Of a stretch of DNA of 64,000 nucleotides, positions 1 to 9,887 are shown one piece after another. The notes beneath the pieces were generated by a model. The model saw only the letters and a list, made by a program, of their open reading frames with translations. It was not told where the DNA came from and made no database searches. The position numbers and the translations under genes were made by a program. Position 1 is the first letter of the stretch. Every line of letters starts with the position of its first letter. The DNA comes from Mycobacterium sp. SMC-2. Its GTDB lineage: Bacteria; Actinomycetota; Actinomycetes; Mycobacteriales; Mycobacteriaceae. The stretch lies in the NCBI RefSeq assembly GCF_025263485.1, contig NZ_CP079863.1, positions 4,588,001-4,652,000 on the forward strand, read 5' to 3'.

Positions 1-3000
1 CTCCAGGAACACCGAGACCAGCAGCGGCGACGCGTGATCGGGGTCGATTGCGCCGTCGTCGACGAACTCGCGGATGCCCACCCTGTCGACCACGATGTCG
101 TGGTAGCGCTCGACCAACTCGGTCTCGTCAACCAGGTCACCGGATTCGGTGTCGTACCAACCTGGTTGGGGGTCGGCCTCCCAGCGAACCAGCCCGGTAG
201 TCCAGGCCAGCTCGAGGACGCCGGCCGCCGACAGTTCGTTGTCGACCTCCATCTCGAACCGGGTGCGCGACGAACCGTAGGGGCCGATCTCGGCGCCGCC
301 GACGATCACGACCAGGTCGGCCGGGTCGACGTCCAAGTCGGCCCATTCCGGCGGCGGTGCCGGGGTGAAGCCGCGCGGCGGGGACGGCAGCGCGGCGATG
401 GTGCCTTCGGCCACAACGTCATCGGCGGTCGCCTCGCCCGAGGTGGCCTGCTCGCGGGCCTTGGCGGCCAGTTCGGCCATGTCGAGGTTGGCCTCGGCCA
501 GCCCACCGGTCAGGTCGGCCTTGATCGGCGCGCCGGCGGCCGCCACCTTGGACTCGACGTCGCAGAGGTCCAGCAGCATGGCCGCCATCTCGTCGGTGGA
601 ATACGTGGTGACACCGGCCTGCTCCACGGCGTCGACGATGGCGTCGTTGTGGCCCATCAGCCCGGTGCCCCTGGTCCACCCGATCAGCGCGTGCGCGAGG
701 CTGACCCGCGCGGCCCAGGAGGACTCGGCCTGCCAGCGGCTCACCACGGCATCCAGCGCCGACTTGGCCTCGCCGTAGGCCCCGTCCCCGCCGAACATGC
801 CGCGGTTGGGCGAGCCGGGCAACACCACGTGCAGCCGCGACGCGATGTCGCGCTCGGCGCCGATCTTGGACAGCCCACCGATCAAACGCTGCACCGCCCA
901 GAGCAGAACCTTCATCTCCATCTCGGAGCGCGAACCGGCCTCCGACAGGTCGCCGGCCACGCGTGGCGCCGCGAACGGGAAGAGCAGCGTGGGGGTCTGC
1001 GCGTCCTTGATGTGAATGGATTGCGGCCCAAGGCTTTCGGTTTGCTCGGTGCCGATCCATTCCACCAGTGCATCGATATCGGAGTAGGACGCCATGTTGG
1101 CGGCGACCACCCACAGCGCCGCGCCGTAGCGGGCGTGGTCGCGATACAGGCCGCGGTAGAACTCCAGCCGCTCGTCGTCGAGCTTCGATGTCGTGGCGAT
1201 GACGGTGGCCCCGCCGTCGAGCAGTCGCGCGACCACCGACGCGGCGATCGAACCCTTCGACGCGCCCGTCACCACGGCGACTTCGTTGCTGTAGGGGCCG
1301 GGATCGGGATTCTCGGCGCCGGCGGCGATGCGGCCGTACAGCGACGCGTGGATCTGCCGGCCGGCGGCCAGCGACTTGCCCTGCCACCAGGTGGCCTGGG
1401 TGGCGACGACATGGCCTGCGCCCTCGAACCTTTCGGACAGGCTCTTCCACTGGGCGTCGATGGCACCCTCGTCGGTCAGCCAGAGCTTGACCAAGTCCTC
1501 CCGGGCGCTGGCCCACCGGTCGTCGAACACGACGGCCTTCTTGGCGTCGAAAGCCGGCGCCACCAAACGCGGCCAGTCCGCGCCGAGTTCGGCGGTGACC
1601 AAGTCGATGAGCTCGGCGTCCGTGGCCGCCGGCGCCGCGCTGACCGGGTCGTCCAACCCCAACTGGTTCAGCACCAGGCGGGCCGCCGAGGCGAGCACAC
1701 CCTCGCGACCGGTGATCTGATCGGTGAATTCGCTCAACGCGGCCGCGTCCACGGTCGCTCCGCCACCGCCGCCCGACGACGGCAGCGCCACCGAGATGCC
1801 GCGACGCGCGGCGACGGAAGCGACGGCGGCGTCGATCACCTTGTCGACCGAGGCGGCGTCGGCCAGCGCGCCCTCGTGCAGGTGGCCCATGGCGCCCCCG
1901 CGAACGCTGGTGCCCTCGCGGGTTCCCAACGCCACTTCGACCGTGACGTGCTTGGCCCACCCGTCACCGAGCTCCCACGTCTTCTTGACGCGCTCGGCGA
2001 TCGCGCCGGGCCGCTTGCCCGAGGGCCCGAGCACCGTGCGCAGCTGGTCGTTGATCGCGTCGGAAAGCACTGGGCCGAAAGGCTTGTAGGTGCGGGCCAA
2101 CTTGGTCACCTGTGACCGCAGCCCGGCCAGGTCGGCCTCGGCGGCGCCGTCGATGGCGCCCAGGTTCAACTCCGAGCCGAGGTCCACCAGCAACTGGTTG
2201 CGCCGCGACGAGGCGCCGTCGGTGATCGACTCGATGGAGTCCAGCTCCTCGATCTGGTCCATGCGCATCTTGGCCGACAGCGCGATCAGGGCCAGGGTGG
2301 CGTCGGCGGCGTCGAACCCGATGTCGTCCGGTCGGGGGCCACCTGACGGGGCGGCCGCCGGCGCAGGCGCCGGGGCGGCCTCCGCGGTGGTCGCACCCTC
2401 CGACGGGGCCGGCTCATCGGGTGCTTCCTCTAGCTCCGGCTCCGGGTCGGTGTCGGTGGCGAACAGCACCGCGGCGTCGCGCTCGGCGTTGAGCACTTCG
2501 ACTGTGCTGTGGGCATATTCGGGCAGCTTCAGGGTGTTGGTGGCCAGTCCGGCGACGGTCGGGGCCGACTTCACGCCGATCTCGACGAATCGCTCCACAC
2601 CCAGACCACCCGCGGCCTCCTCGGTGAACAGCAGGTCCTGGGTCTCGATCCAACGCACCGGGCTGGCGAACTGCCATGCCAGCAGCTCGATCAAGACGAT
2701 GCGCGCCATCTCGTTGCGACGCTCGGCGAGCCAGGTGTCGTAGTCGGCCAGGATCGCGTCGAGCGGCTCGGCGGGCACCAAATCCCGGATCTCCTGGATG
2801 AAGTCGCGGTCCAGGGTGAACGGGCGCGGCACCAGGTTCGGGATGTAACGCCCGATGATGACGTCGGGATCCTTGTCCCGCGGCATCACGCGTTCCAGCG
2901 AGCGGCGGAACTCCGCCACCCCGACGCGCAGCACCCGCGAGTGGAACGGCACGTCGATGCCCGGAACCAGGATGAACGACCGGCGGCCCCCGGTGAGCTC

Positions 3001-6000
3001 GCGACGCCGCTCCACCTCGGCCTCCAGCTCCTCCAGACCGCGGACGGTTCCGGCGATCGCGTACTGCGAACCGCGCAGGTTGAAGTTCACGATCTCCAGG
3101 AATTCGCCGGTACGCTCGGCGATTTCGGCGATGAACGCGGGCACCTCGTCGTCGGGCAGGTCGATCTGGGAGGGCCGGATGGCCGCCAGCCGGTAGTTGG
3201 AGCGGCCCAGCTCGTCGCGCGGCACGATGTCGTGCATCTTCGAGCCACGGTGAAAGACCGTCTCCAGCAACGCTTCCAGTTCGTAGATACCCGTCACACA
3301 GGCCAGCGCAGTGTACTCGCCGACGGAGTGGCCGCAGGCGATGGCACCTTCGACGAAGGCGCCCTGCTCGCGCATCTCGGCCACCTGCGCCGCCGCCACG
3401 GTCGCCATCGCGACCTGGGTGAACTGCGTCAGGTACAGCACGCCCTCGGGGTGGTTGTAGTGCACGCCGCTGGCGATGATGCTGGTCGGGTTGTCCCGCA
3501 CCACGTGCAGCACCGAGAAACCCAGCGTGTCGCGGGTGAACTTGTCCGCTTTGTCCCACACCTTGCGGGCGGCCTTGGAGCGGGCGCGGACGTCCATGCC
3601 CATGCCCTTGTGCTGAATCCCTTGACCGGGGAAGGCGTACACCGTGAGCGGGGCGGCCAGGCGTGCCGTCGCCGACATCACCAAATCGGACCCGATGCGG
3701 GCGGCCACCTCCAAAACCTCGGCGCCCTGGTCGATTCCGACGCGCTCGACCCGGAAGTCGACCTCGTCGCCAGGACGCACCATGCCCAGGAACCGCGCGG
3801 TCCAGCCGACCAGCCGGGCCGGGGGCCGGGCCTGGCCGTCGGTGGCGGTCACCGCGTGCTGTGCGGCCGCCGACAACCACATGCCGTGCACGATGGGCGA
3901 TTCCAGGCCGGCCAGCAGCGCGGCCGCCCGGTCGGTGTGAATCGGGTTGTGGTCACCGGACACCACGGCGAACGGTCGCATGTCGACCGGCGCGGTCAGG
4001 CGGACGTCGCGCCGGCGGCGACGCGGGGTGTCGGTCGCGTTCTGCGACACCGCACCGCCGGCCCGCGCCGGCTCGGCGAGCTCGGCGGCACCGGTGCGTC
4101 CCAGGATCGCGAACCGCTCATCGAGGCTGGCGATCGTCGTGCCGTCGGCGCCGGCGATCGTCACCGCGACCCGGACGACACGACCCATGTCCGTGTCGAC
4201 GGCTGGCAAAGCCGTTGCGTTGACAGCCAATTCGGCCGGGACTTTCGGCAGCGCGCCGACCACGTGCGCGGCGTGGTCGAGGTGCACGAGGCTCAGCAGG
4301 CCTTCGACGACCGGGACGCCGGCGTCGGTGACCGCCGAGCCGATCGCCGCGAAGATCGCTGGCCAGCAAAGGCCGACCAGGGCGTCGGGCACCGTGGTGA
4401 GGCCGGGCGCCAGCGGCTCCCCGAAGGTGGCCGTGACCCCGGTGTGGTCGGCGACCCGCTCGGGGTCCCAGTTCACCGTGACGGTGGCCGTCCCGTCGAC
4501 GACCGCGGGCAAGAATTCCGGCCCGTCGACACCCGCGGCGATCGCCAGCACCGCGCGCATGGCGGTGGCGGCGTCTTCGGTGGACACCACCGGAGTGCCA
4601 CCGTCCATCGTGTTGGCGGGCAGGGTGAACGGGATGTCGATCCAGGTCCCCGACACCGGGACGCTCAGCACCACTCGGTCGCCGTCGACCTCGAGGCGTG
4701 CCCCGGTGAACGAGTTTGTGGCGCGGCGGCTTTCGGGTCCGTCGTGCACGAGCCAATCGCCGGGGTCGGCGATCCGGTGGACCGGGTTGGTCGCGGTGCG
4801 ACCGGCCCACCGCACGTCGGGGGCGTCGAGCACGACGGCCAGCGGTCCGGTCACGTCCGGACGACCCAGCCGACGCGACGCGACGGCGCGCGGCTGCCCG
4901 TTGGCCGACAGCACCTCGTCGATGGCGGCCTGCTCGAAGCGATCCAGCAACTCACCGACGGGTTCGTCCATCCGGGTGATGCCGGCCACGGCCGCGGTGC
5001 CGGGGATGATGCACACCTGATCCGCGTCGTAACGGGCATCGTGCGCCTGCCACAGCGAGTCGCTGCGCCACCAGCGCCGCACGTCCTTGTCGATGACCGG
5101 CACGAAGTTGACCGGCTTGCCCAGCGTCTTGCACAGCGTGACGAAGAACGGGACGTCGGCCGGGTGCAGCTGCACGGTCTCGGCGTCCGGGTAACTATCG
5201 AGCAGCATGTCGATCGCCGCCGCGGGGTGCTCCAGCAGCGCCTCGTCGTTGAACAGCGTCTCGATAGGGCCGGAATCCTTTGGATGCAAACGCGCTTCGG
5301 TGCGCTGCAGCATCTGCTGGAACCGGTCACACCAGGTGTCGGCCAGCCACGGGCTGCCCGGCGCGGCGGTGTCGGCGGTGGAGTAGCCCTCACCGATGGT
5401 CAGCTCGACGTAGCGCTGCAGCCACTGTAGGTACGTCATGTCGGCGACGTCGCCGAAGTACGGCTTGGCGGTGTTGGCCATCGCCGCGATGATCTCGTCG
5501 CGGCGCTCGGCGACCGCCTCCGCGTCACCGGCGACCTCGTCGAGCAGCCGGCCGCACCGCGAGGCGCTGTTGTCGATCTCGTGGATGTCGGCACCGAGCT
5601 GGCTGCGGCTGGAAGCCATGCCGCCCACGGCTTTTCCGGCGCCGACCCACTGGTCGGTGCCCTGGGTCTCGACCAGCATGCGCTTGACCGACGGCGACGT
5701 GGTGGCCTCCTTGGTCGCCATCGCCGCGGTACCGACCAGGATGCCGTCGATCGGCATCAGCGGGAAGCCGTACGCCTTCGCCCAGCGCCCCGAAAGGTAC
5801 TCGGCCGCCCGCTCCGGCGTGCCGATGCCACCGCCCACGCAGACCGTGATGTTGGGGCGCGACCGCAACTCCGAATAGGTCGCCAGCAACAGGTCGTCGA
5901 GGTCTTCCCAGGAATGGTGGCCACCGGCGCGGCCGCCCTCGATGTGCATGATCACCGGCTTGGTGGGCACTTCGGTCGCGATGCGGATGACCGAGCGGAT

Positions 6001-7665
6001 CTGCTCGACCGTGCCGGGCTTGAACACGACGTGACTGATGCCGACGTCGTTCAGCTCCTCGATCAGCTCGACGGCATCCTCGAGGTCCGGGATGCCGGCA
6101 CTGATCACCAGGCCGTCGATCGCCGCGCCGGACTGACGCGCCTTCTGCACCAAGCGCTTTCCACCGACCTGCAGCTTCCACAGGTACGGGTCGAGGAACA
6201 GCGCGTTGAACTGATAGGTGCGGCCCGGTTCGAGCAGCGTGGCGAGCTCGGCGATGCGGCCGGCGAAGATTTCCTCGGTGACCTGCCCACCGCCGGCCAG
6301 CTCGGCCCAGTGCCCGGCGTTGGCGGCGGCGGCGACGATCTTGGCGTCGACGGTGGTCGGGGTCATGCCCGCAAGCAGGATCGGGGAGCGTCCGGTCAAT
6401 CGGGTGAACTTCGTCGAAAGCTTGACCCTGCCATCGGGAAGCCGGACGACGGTCGGCGCATAGGTCGACCACGCCCGCGCCACCTCGGGCACAGCCCCGA
6501 CGGTGAAGAGGTTGCGCTGCCCGCCGCGGGTCGCGGCGGGCACGATGCCGACACCAAGGCCGCGGATCACCGGCGCGGTCAGCCGGGTCAGGATGTCGCC
6601 GGGTCCCAGGTCGAGAATCCAGCGCGCACCGGCCTCGTGCACGCGGGTGATCTCCTCGACCCAGTCGACGCAGCGCACCAGGATGGCCTCGGTCAGCTCG
6701 CGGGCGAGCCCGACGTCCAGGCCCACCTTCTCGGCCCAGCCGCCGACGATGTCGATGCCGTCGGCCAACCGGGGCGTGTGGAAGCCCACCTCGACCTGCA
6801 CCGGATCGAAGACCGGAGAGAAGACGTCCCCGCCGCGGAGCTTGTTCTTCCGGTCGGCCTCCTCCTTCTCCGAGATCTGCTGGCAGTAGAGCTCGAACCG
6901 GGACAGCTGCTCGGGCGTGCCGGTGATGACGACCGAGCGCCTGCCGTTGCGAATGGACAGCACCGGCGGCAGCACAGTGCGGACATCCTGCGCGAACTCG
7001 TCGAGCAGCCGGCGAATGCGCTCGGGGTCCGCGTTGGTCACCGACACCATCGGCGGCCGGTCACCGAGCACGGAGATCCCGCGCCGGCGGGCTACCAGCG
7101 TCCCGGCCGCACCGATCAGCTGGGCCATGGCCAGCAGCTCGGCGTCGCGGGTGCCCGCGGCCTTGAGCGCCTCGACAGCGAGCACGCCTTGCGAATGCCC
7201 GGCGACGGCCACCGGCGGGGTGGCCTTCAGATCCATGCCCTGGCGCGCCAGCGCGCGCACGGCCGCGATCTGGGTGAGCAGCACGCCGGGGATCGACACC
7301 GCGGCCGACGTGAGGTGCTTAGGCGACGGGACCAGGTCCTCGGCGGCCAGCGCACGTACCCATGCGAGCGGCTCAAAGCCGATCGGACGGACCACCACCA
7401 ACTCTTTGGCCACCGGCTCGAGCAGCAGCTCCACCTCACCGACCAGCGTTGCCAGCTCGGCTTCGATCCCGGCCGACGACACCAGCTCTTCGAGGGTTTC
7501 CAGCCAGGCGCTGCCCTGGCCTCCGAAAGCAACGGCGTACGGCTCCCCGGCCGTCAGACGGTCGACCAGAGCATGGGTGTCGCCGGCCGGCGCGTGGTCG
7601 CGGTCAGCGGACACCTCCCCTCGCTTCGCTGGGGAACCCCAGTCGTGCCTCTCGTGGATCGTCAC
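1..7665 (-). CDS. fas: Type I fatty acid synthase, 5' part (C-terminus outside window)
   Basis: Multifunctional cytosolic enzyme that makes the C16-C26 acyl-CoAs used for membrane lipids and mycolic acid precursors. The window holds the first 2555 residues of about 3070. Domains in order: acyltransferase with GHSQG (Ser158), FMN-type enoyl reductase (from about 440), hotdog dehydratase with a GDHNPIH motif (about 1240), malonyl/palmitoyl transferase with GHSVG (Ser1447), carrier domain with LDSIES (phosphopantetheine Ser1810), and ketoreductase with GASKG (about 2130). The ketosynthase is only starting at the window edge. The GTG start gives VTIHERHD, close to the M. tuberculosis N-terminus as I recall it, and is preceded by a GGAGA-type ribosome site. 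The frame is open through base 1. Downstream acpS is expected but not visible. Confidence 0.98.
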   Translation of the reverse strand, partial: MTIHERHDWGSPAKRGEVSADRDHAPAGDTHALVDRLTAGEPYAVAFGGQGSAWLETLEELVSSAGIEAELATLVGEVELLLEPVAKELVVVRPIGFEPLAWVRALAAEDLVPSPKHLTSAAVSIPGVLLTQIAAVRALARQGMDLKATPPVAVAGHSQGVLAVEALKAAGTRDAELLAMAQLIGAAGTLVARRRGISVLGDRPPMVSVTNADPERIRRLLDEFAQDVRTVLPPVLSIRNGRRSVVITGTPEQLSRFELYCQQISEKEEADRKNKLRGGDVFSPVFDPVQVEVGFHTPRLADGIDIVGGWAEKVGLDVGLARELTEAILVRCVDWVEEITRVHEAGARWILDLGPGDILTRLTAPVIRGLGVGIVPAATRGGQRNLFTVGAVPEVARAWSTYAPTVVRLPDGRVKLSTKFTRLTGRSPILLAGMTPTTVDAKIVAAAANAGHWAELAGGGQVTEEIFAGRIAELATLLEPGRTYQFNALFLDPYLWKLQVGGKRLVQKARQSGAAIDGLVISAGIPDLEDAVELIEELNDVGISHVVFKPGTVEQIRSVIRIATEVPTKPVIMHIEGGRAGGHHSWEDLDDLLLATYSELRSRPNITVCVGGGIGTPERAAEYLSGRWAKAYGFPLMPIDGILVGTAAMATKEATTSPSVKRMLVETQGTDQWVGAGKAVGGMASSRSQLGADIHEIDNSASRCGRLLDEVAGDAEAVAERRDEIIAAMANTAKPYFGDVADMTYLQWLQRYVELTIGEGYSTADTAAPGSPWLADTWCDRFQQMLQRTEARLHPKDSGPIETLFNDEALLEHPAAAIDMLLDSYPDAETVQLHPADVPFFVTLCKTLGKPVNFVPVIDKDVRRWWRSDSLWQAHDARYDADQVCIIPGTAAVAGITRMDEPVGELLDRFEQAAIDEVLSANGQPRAVASRRLGRPDVTGPLAVVLDAPDVRWAGRTATNPVHRIADPGDWLVHDGPESRRATNSFTGARLEVDGDRVVLSVPVSGTWIDIPFTLPANTMDGGTPVVSTEDAATAMRAVLAIAAGVDGPEFLPAVVDGTATVTVNWDPERVADHTGVTATFGEPLAPGLTTVPDALVGLCWPAIFAAIGSAVTDAGVPVVEGLLSLVHLDHAAHVVGALPKVPAELAVNATALPAVDTDMGRVVRVAVTIAGADGTTIASLDERFAILGRTGAAELAEPARAGGAVSQNATDTPRRRRRDVRLTAPVDMRPFAVVSGDHNPIHTDRAAALLAGLESPIVHGMWLSAAAQHAVTATDGQARPPARLVGWTARFLGMVRPGDEVDFRVERVGIDQGAEVLEVAARIGSDLVMSATARLAAPLTVYAFPGQGIQHKGMGMDVRARSKAARKVWDKADKFTRDTLGFSVLHVVRDNPTSIIASGVHYNHPEGVLYLTQFTQVAMATVAAAQVAEMREQGAFVEGAIACGHSVGEYTALACVTGIYELEALLETVFHRGSKMHDIVPRDELGRSNYRLAAIRPSQIDLPDDEVPAFIAEIAERTGEFLEIVNFNLRGSQYAIAGTVRGLEELEAEVERRRELTGGRRSFILVPGIDVPFHSRVLRVGVAEFRRSLERVMPRDKDPDVIIGRYIPNLVPRPFTLDRDFIQEIRDLVPAEPLDAILADYDTWLAERRNEMARIVLIELLAWQFASPVRWIETQDLLFTEEAAGGLGVERFVEIGVKSAPTVAGLATNTLKLPEYAHSTVEVLNAERDAAVLFATDTDPEPELEEAPDEPAPSEGATTAEAAPAPAPAAAPSGGPRPDDIGFDAADATLALIALSAKMRMDQIEELDSIESITDGASSRRNQLLVDLGSELNLGAIDGAAEADLAGLRSQVTKLARTYKPFGPVLSDAINDQLRTVLGPSGKRPGAIAERVKKTWELGDGWAKHVTVEVALGTREGTSVRGGAMGHLHEGALADAASVDKVIDAAVASVAARRGISVALPSSGGGGGATVDAAALSEFTDQITGREGVLASAARLVLNQLGLDDPVSAAPAATDAELIDLVTAELGADWPRLVAPAFDAKKAVVFDDRWASAREDLVKLWLTDEGAIDAQWKSLSERFEGAGHVVATQATWWQGKSLAAGRQIHASLYGRIAAGAENPDPGPYSNEVAVVTGASKGSIAASVVARLLDGGATVIATTSKLDDERLEFYRGLYRDHARYGAALWVVAANMASYSDIDALVEWIGTEQTESLGPQSIHIKDAQTPTLLFPFAAPRVAGDLSEAGSRSEMEMKVLLWAVQRLIGGLSKIGAERDIASRLHVVLPGSPNRGMFGGDGAYGEAKSALDAVVSRWQAESSWAARVSLAHALIGWTRGTGLMGHNDAIVDAVEQAGVTTYSTDEMAAMLLDLCDVESKVAAAGAPIKADLTGGLAEANLDMAELAAKAREQATSGEATADDVVAEGTIAALPSPPRGFTPAPPPEWADLDVDPADLVVIVGGAEIGPYGSSRTRFEMEVDNELSAAGVLELAWTTGLVRWEADPQPGWYDTESGDLVDETELVERYHDIVVDRVGIREFVDDGAIDPDHASPLLVSVFLE

Positions 7666-7883
7666 CTTCTCTGTCTCCCTGTATGCGTCTTTACGTATCG
7701 GTGCGTCCGGCCGGTCGTCACCGCCGGCGGGCGGGCTCGGCGATTCCGCGTCGAATCAAAGCCGGGAAGCGGCTGACCGGTGTGTGTCCGCGGGCCGGCC
7801 GGATGGGTTGTAGAGCGGCGCGGCGGACTGCATCGGCTGCACTAAGAGTGTCATAAGGATCGACCCTCGTTTCGCGTGGTGAT

Positions 7884-7916
7884 CGGTTACTGATGAGTTC
7901 TACGCATGGGTAACCG
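7884..7916. promoter_or_regulatory. Inverted repeat upstream of fas
   Basis: CGGTTAC at 7884-7890 and GTAACCG at 7910-7916 form perfect 7-base arms separated by 19 bases, about 220-250 bases upstream of the fas start codon. A candidate regulator site; the wide spacer makes a single-dimer site uncertain. Confidence 0.35.
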
Positions 7917-8002
7917 TGTCGTGGGTAACACCTGCCGGAATTGGCGGTGCGGGCGCCGCGAACAAACCTGCTGCATGCAGGTGGTTACGGTCGAGTAGCT
8001 AT

Positions 8003-8046
8003 AACTGCGCTGATCAAAGCAGTTTTGTTATGTAATCGTTATGTAA
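8003..8046. promoter_or_regulatory. Dyad plus direct repeat upstream of fas
   Basis: AACTGC (8003-8008) and GCAGTT (8019-8024) are inverted arms 10 bases apart. They are followed by GTTATGTAA at 8027-8035 repeated exactly at 8038-8046, an 11-base period that would put both copies on one face of the helix. Candidate binding sites of unknown owner. Confidence 0.35.
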
Positions 8047-8197
8047 AGATTTTGCGCCGTGGGGCGGCGCCGCGGCCGCTTCGGTCGCGTCGCCCGGGCG
8101 GCGTTCGCGCCCGCCGCGCCGGAAAATGAGCGAACGAGTGTTTGCTGGGATCTCTAAGAGTCCGAGTCGGCCGGCGGTGGGTGCAGGAGTCGCGACG

Positions 8198-8920
8198 CTA
8201 GGCCCACTGCCCGAATTGCGGCTTGAGGATTTCGTTGATGTCCACCCCGACCCCGCCGACGCTGCGTTTGTCGATCTCTACCTGATGCAAATGCGCGGCC
8301 GGGTGGGCGAACCCCTTCGGCGAGCCCCAGTTGTGCTGCCAGAAGTACGAGCCCAAACCGTCGTGCAGGGCCCAGTCGATGGTCTTCGAGTTGGCGTACA
8401 CACCTGTGCGCTGATGACCGATCACCGACTCCCAGGACCGCAGGTAGGGCGCGATCTGCTGCTTGTACTGCTCGTAGGACGGGTCGTCGTCGATCGAGGC
8501 GTAGATCGGCGCGCTCGCGGGCCCGCCCGCGGCGGCGTGCAGTTGCATTCCGCGCTGGGCGTGCTGGATCCCGGCGTTGGCTCCGCCGAGCCAGTCGGCG
8601 GTGTTGCCCTTGCCGTACTGATAACAGGAAACGATTTTCAGCCCGTTGCTGTTGAGGTCGCGCGCCTCGGCGAACTGGATCGGCTTGCCCAGCATCCAGT
8701 TGCCGCCAGGGCGGCGGTCCGACACGTACCTGATCGAGCCCACGGCGCCGGCGGCCCTGATCTGGCTGGCCGGGATGACCCCGGCCGCGTAGTCCAACAG
8801 GGTGCCGAGCGACGCCGACGCGGGTGCCGGGCGCAAGGAGGCACCCGCGACACCCAGGCCCATCAAGGCAGGGGTCGCGGCCGCCAGTTTGAGGAGGTCG
8901 CGCCGCGAAACCGATGACAC
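8198..8920 (-). CDS. Tat-exported DUF1906 glycoside-hydrolase-like protein (Rv2525c homologue)
   Basis: 240 residues. The N-terminus has a twin-arginine signal (SRRDLLK) followed by a hydrophobic stretch and an ASA-type cleavage region near residue 35, so it is exported folded. The remainder matches the DUF1906 (glycoside-hydrolase-like, TIM-barrel) family, with SIRYVSDR and PIYASIDDDP strand motifs that carry the acidic residues of the barrel. In M. tuberculosis the homologue Rv2525c is directly upstream of fas, as here. A role in cell-envelope or peptidoglycan turnover is suggested for the family but the substrate is unproven. ATG start at 8920; a 15-base palindrome lies 38 bases upstream. 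Confidence 0.9.
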   Translation of the reverse strand: MSSVSRRDLLKLAAATPALMGLGVAGASLRPAPASASLGTLLDYAAGVIPASQIRAAGAVGSIRYVSDRRPGGNWMLGKPIQFAEARDLNSNGLKIVSCYQYGKGNTADWLGGANAGIQHAQRGMQLHAAAGGPASAPIYASIDDDPSYEQYKQQIAPYLRSWESVIGHQRTGVYANSKTIDWALHDGLGSYFWQHNWGSPKGFAHPAAHLHQVEIDKRSVGGVGVDINEILKPQFGQWA

Positions 8921-8957
8921 AAGCGACAGAGTACGACGGGAACACCATATGACACAT

Positions 8958-8972
8958 TGACCACACTGGTCA
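8958..8972. promoter_or_regulatory. 15-base palindrome upstream of the DUF1906 gene
   Basis: TGACCA-CAC-TGGTCA is a perfect inverted repeat, 38 bases ahead of the DUF1906 start codon and just past the MerR stop codon. Position and symmetry suit an operator; the cognate regulator is unknown. Confidence 0.4.
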
Positions 8973-8975
8973 CAT

Positions 8976-9884
8976 CTACATCACAGTGCCGCATCGTTGG
9001 TTTTGGGCCCGCGTCGGCGCGGGCAGCACGATGACGCTCACTGCCTCCAGGCCGCGGCGAGCGGTCTGACGGGCGATCTCGTCGAGAAAGTGAGCGGCCG
9101 CGGGGTTGATCGATGCCGCCCAGGCCCGGAACCCCTGCACGATCACGGGGTCACGCTCCAAGGACGGCTGCACGCCCCGCAGCACGCCGACCACGTCGTC
9201 GGGCAATGGGTCGGCCAACTGCTTGTCGATCCAGGTGTGCGCGAGTTCCGTTGCCGCCGCGTGATCGTCGCCCAACCCGACCACGTCGCCGGCGAGGCTG
9301 CGCAAGCGGTCGAACAGCACCTGACGTCCCGGTGTCTCCGCCAATTCCGCCAGCAGGGTGCTGGCAGCCGGGGGCAGGACCATTTGCCCGAACAGCGCCG
9401 GAACCGGCAAGTCCCACTCGTCGAACAGCTCGGCGTACATGGCGGCGACGGGCGCAGACAGCGGCGCGGTAAGCCGCCCGATGACCCCGATGCTGTCGCG
9501 GTGCGTGGTCGCCAGCCTGCGCAGGATGTCCTCGTTGACGTCGGCGGCGGGGCAATCGGTGGCGGCGCGGGAGCGGTCGATGGCTGCGATCAGCTGATCC
9601 AGCCGGTCGCGCTGACGCACCAACAACGTCCGGTGCTCGTCGAGCACGCCCGCCAACGTGGTGCGCCCGCCCGCGATCAACCGCTGGATGTCGTTGATGC
9701 TGACGCCGAGACTTCTCATCAGATCGATGCGCAACAGGTCGAGCACCTGCTCCACGTCGAAGACCCGATAGCCGTTGGACAGATGCTCGGCGCGCAGCAG
9801 GCCGATTTTCTCGTAGTGGCGGATGCGACCGGAAGCGATCCCGGTCAGGGCCGTGACGTCGCCGATCAGCAACTGCTCAGCCAC
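8976..9884 (-). CDS. MerR-family transcriptional regulator
   Basis: 302 residues, starting with GTG. The first 75 residues are a MerR winged helix (LLIGDVTALTGIASGRIRHYEKIGLL), followed by the dimerisation helix (residues about 80-120), then a long C-terminal region of about 180 residues that is helical and without obvious metal-binding cysteine pairs. That argues for an organic effector rather than a metal. It is divergent from a Rieske oxygenase, and the 40-base gap between them holds a textbook MerR-type promoter, so autoregulation and control of the oxygenase are likely (inference). Confidence 0.9.
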   Translation of the reverse strand: MAEQLLIGDVTALTGIASGRIRHYEKIGLLRAEHLSNGYRVFDVEQVLDLLRIDLMRSLGVSINDIQRLIAGGRTTLAGVLDEHRTLLVRQRDRLDQLIAAIDRSRAATDCPAADVNEDILRRLATTHRDSIGVIGRLTAPLSAPVAAMYAELFDEWDLPVPALFGQMVLPPAASTLLAELAETPGRQVLFDRLRSLAGDVVGLGDDHAAATELAHTWIDKQLADPLPDDVVGVLRGVQPSLERDPVIVQGFRAWAASINPAAAHFLDEIARQTARRGLEAVSVIVLPAPTRAQNQRCGTVM

Positions 9885-9887
9885 TCC

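Larger units (their letters stand above)
7666..8197. promoter_or_regulatory. 532-base gene-free fas upstream region
   Basis: This gap separates fas from the DUF1906 gene, both on the minus strand. Its AT content rises around 7850-8060, unusual for this genome, and it holds several symmetric elements listed separately. It most likely carries the fas promoter and binding sites for the fas activator known in mycobacteria (FasR); that assignment is inference. No open frame here has mycobacterial codon use and a good ribosome site. Confidence 0.6.

Noticed and set aside
34..5430. Very long plus-strand open frames (693 and 973 residues) opposite fas
   Set aside because: They are antisense shadows of the fas frame in GC-rich DNA; composition is His/Arg/Gly-rich with no domain, and fas continues unbroken below them.
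7941..8129. 62-residue plus-strand frame upstream of fas
   Set aside because: No ribosome site, arginine-rich, and it overlaps the repeat-rich control region.
8126..8917. 263-residue plus-strand frame opposite the DUF1906 gene
   Set aside because: Antisense to a gene with a clear Tat signal and a conserved neighbourhood.
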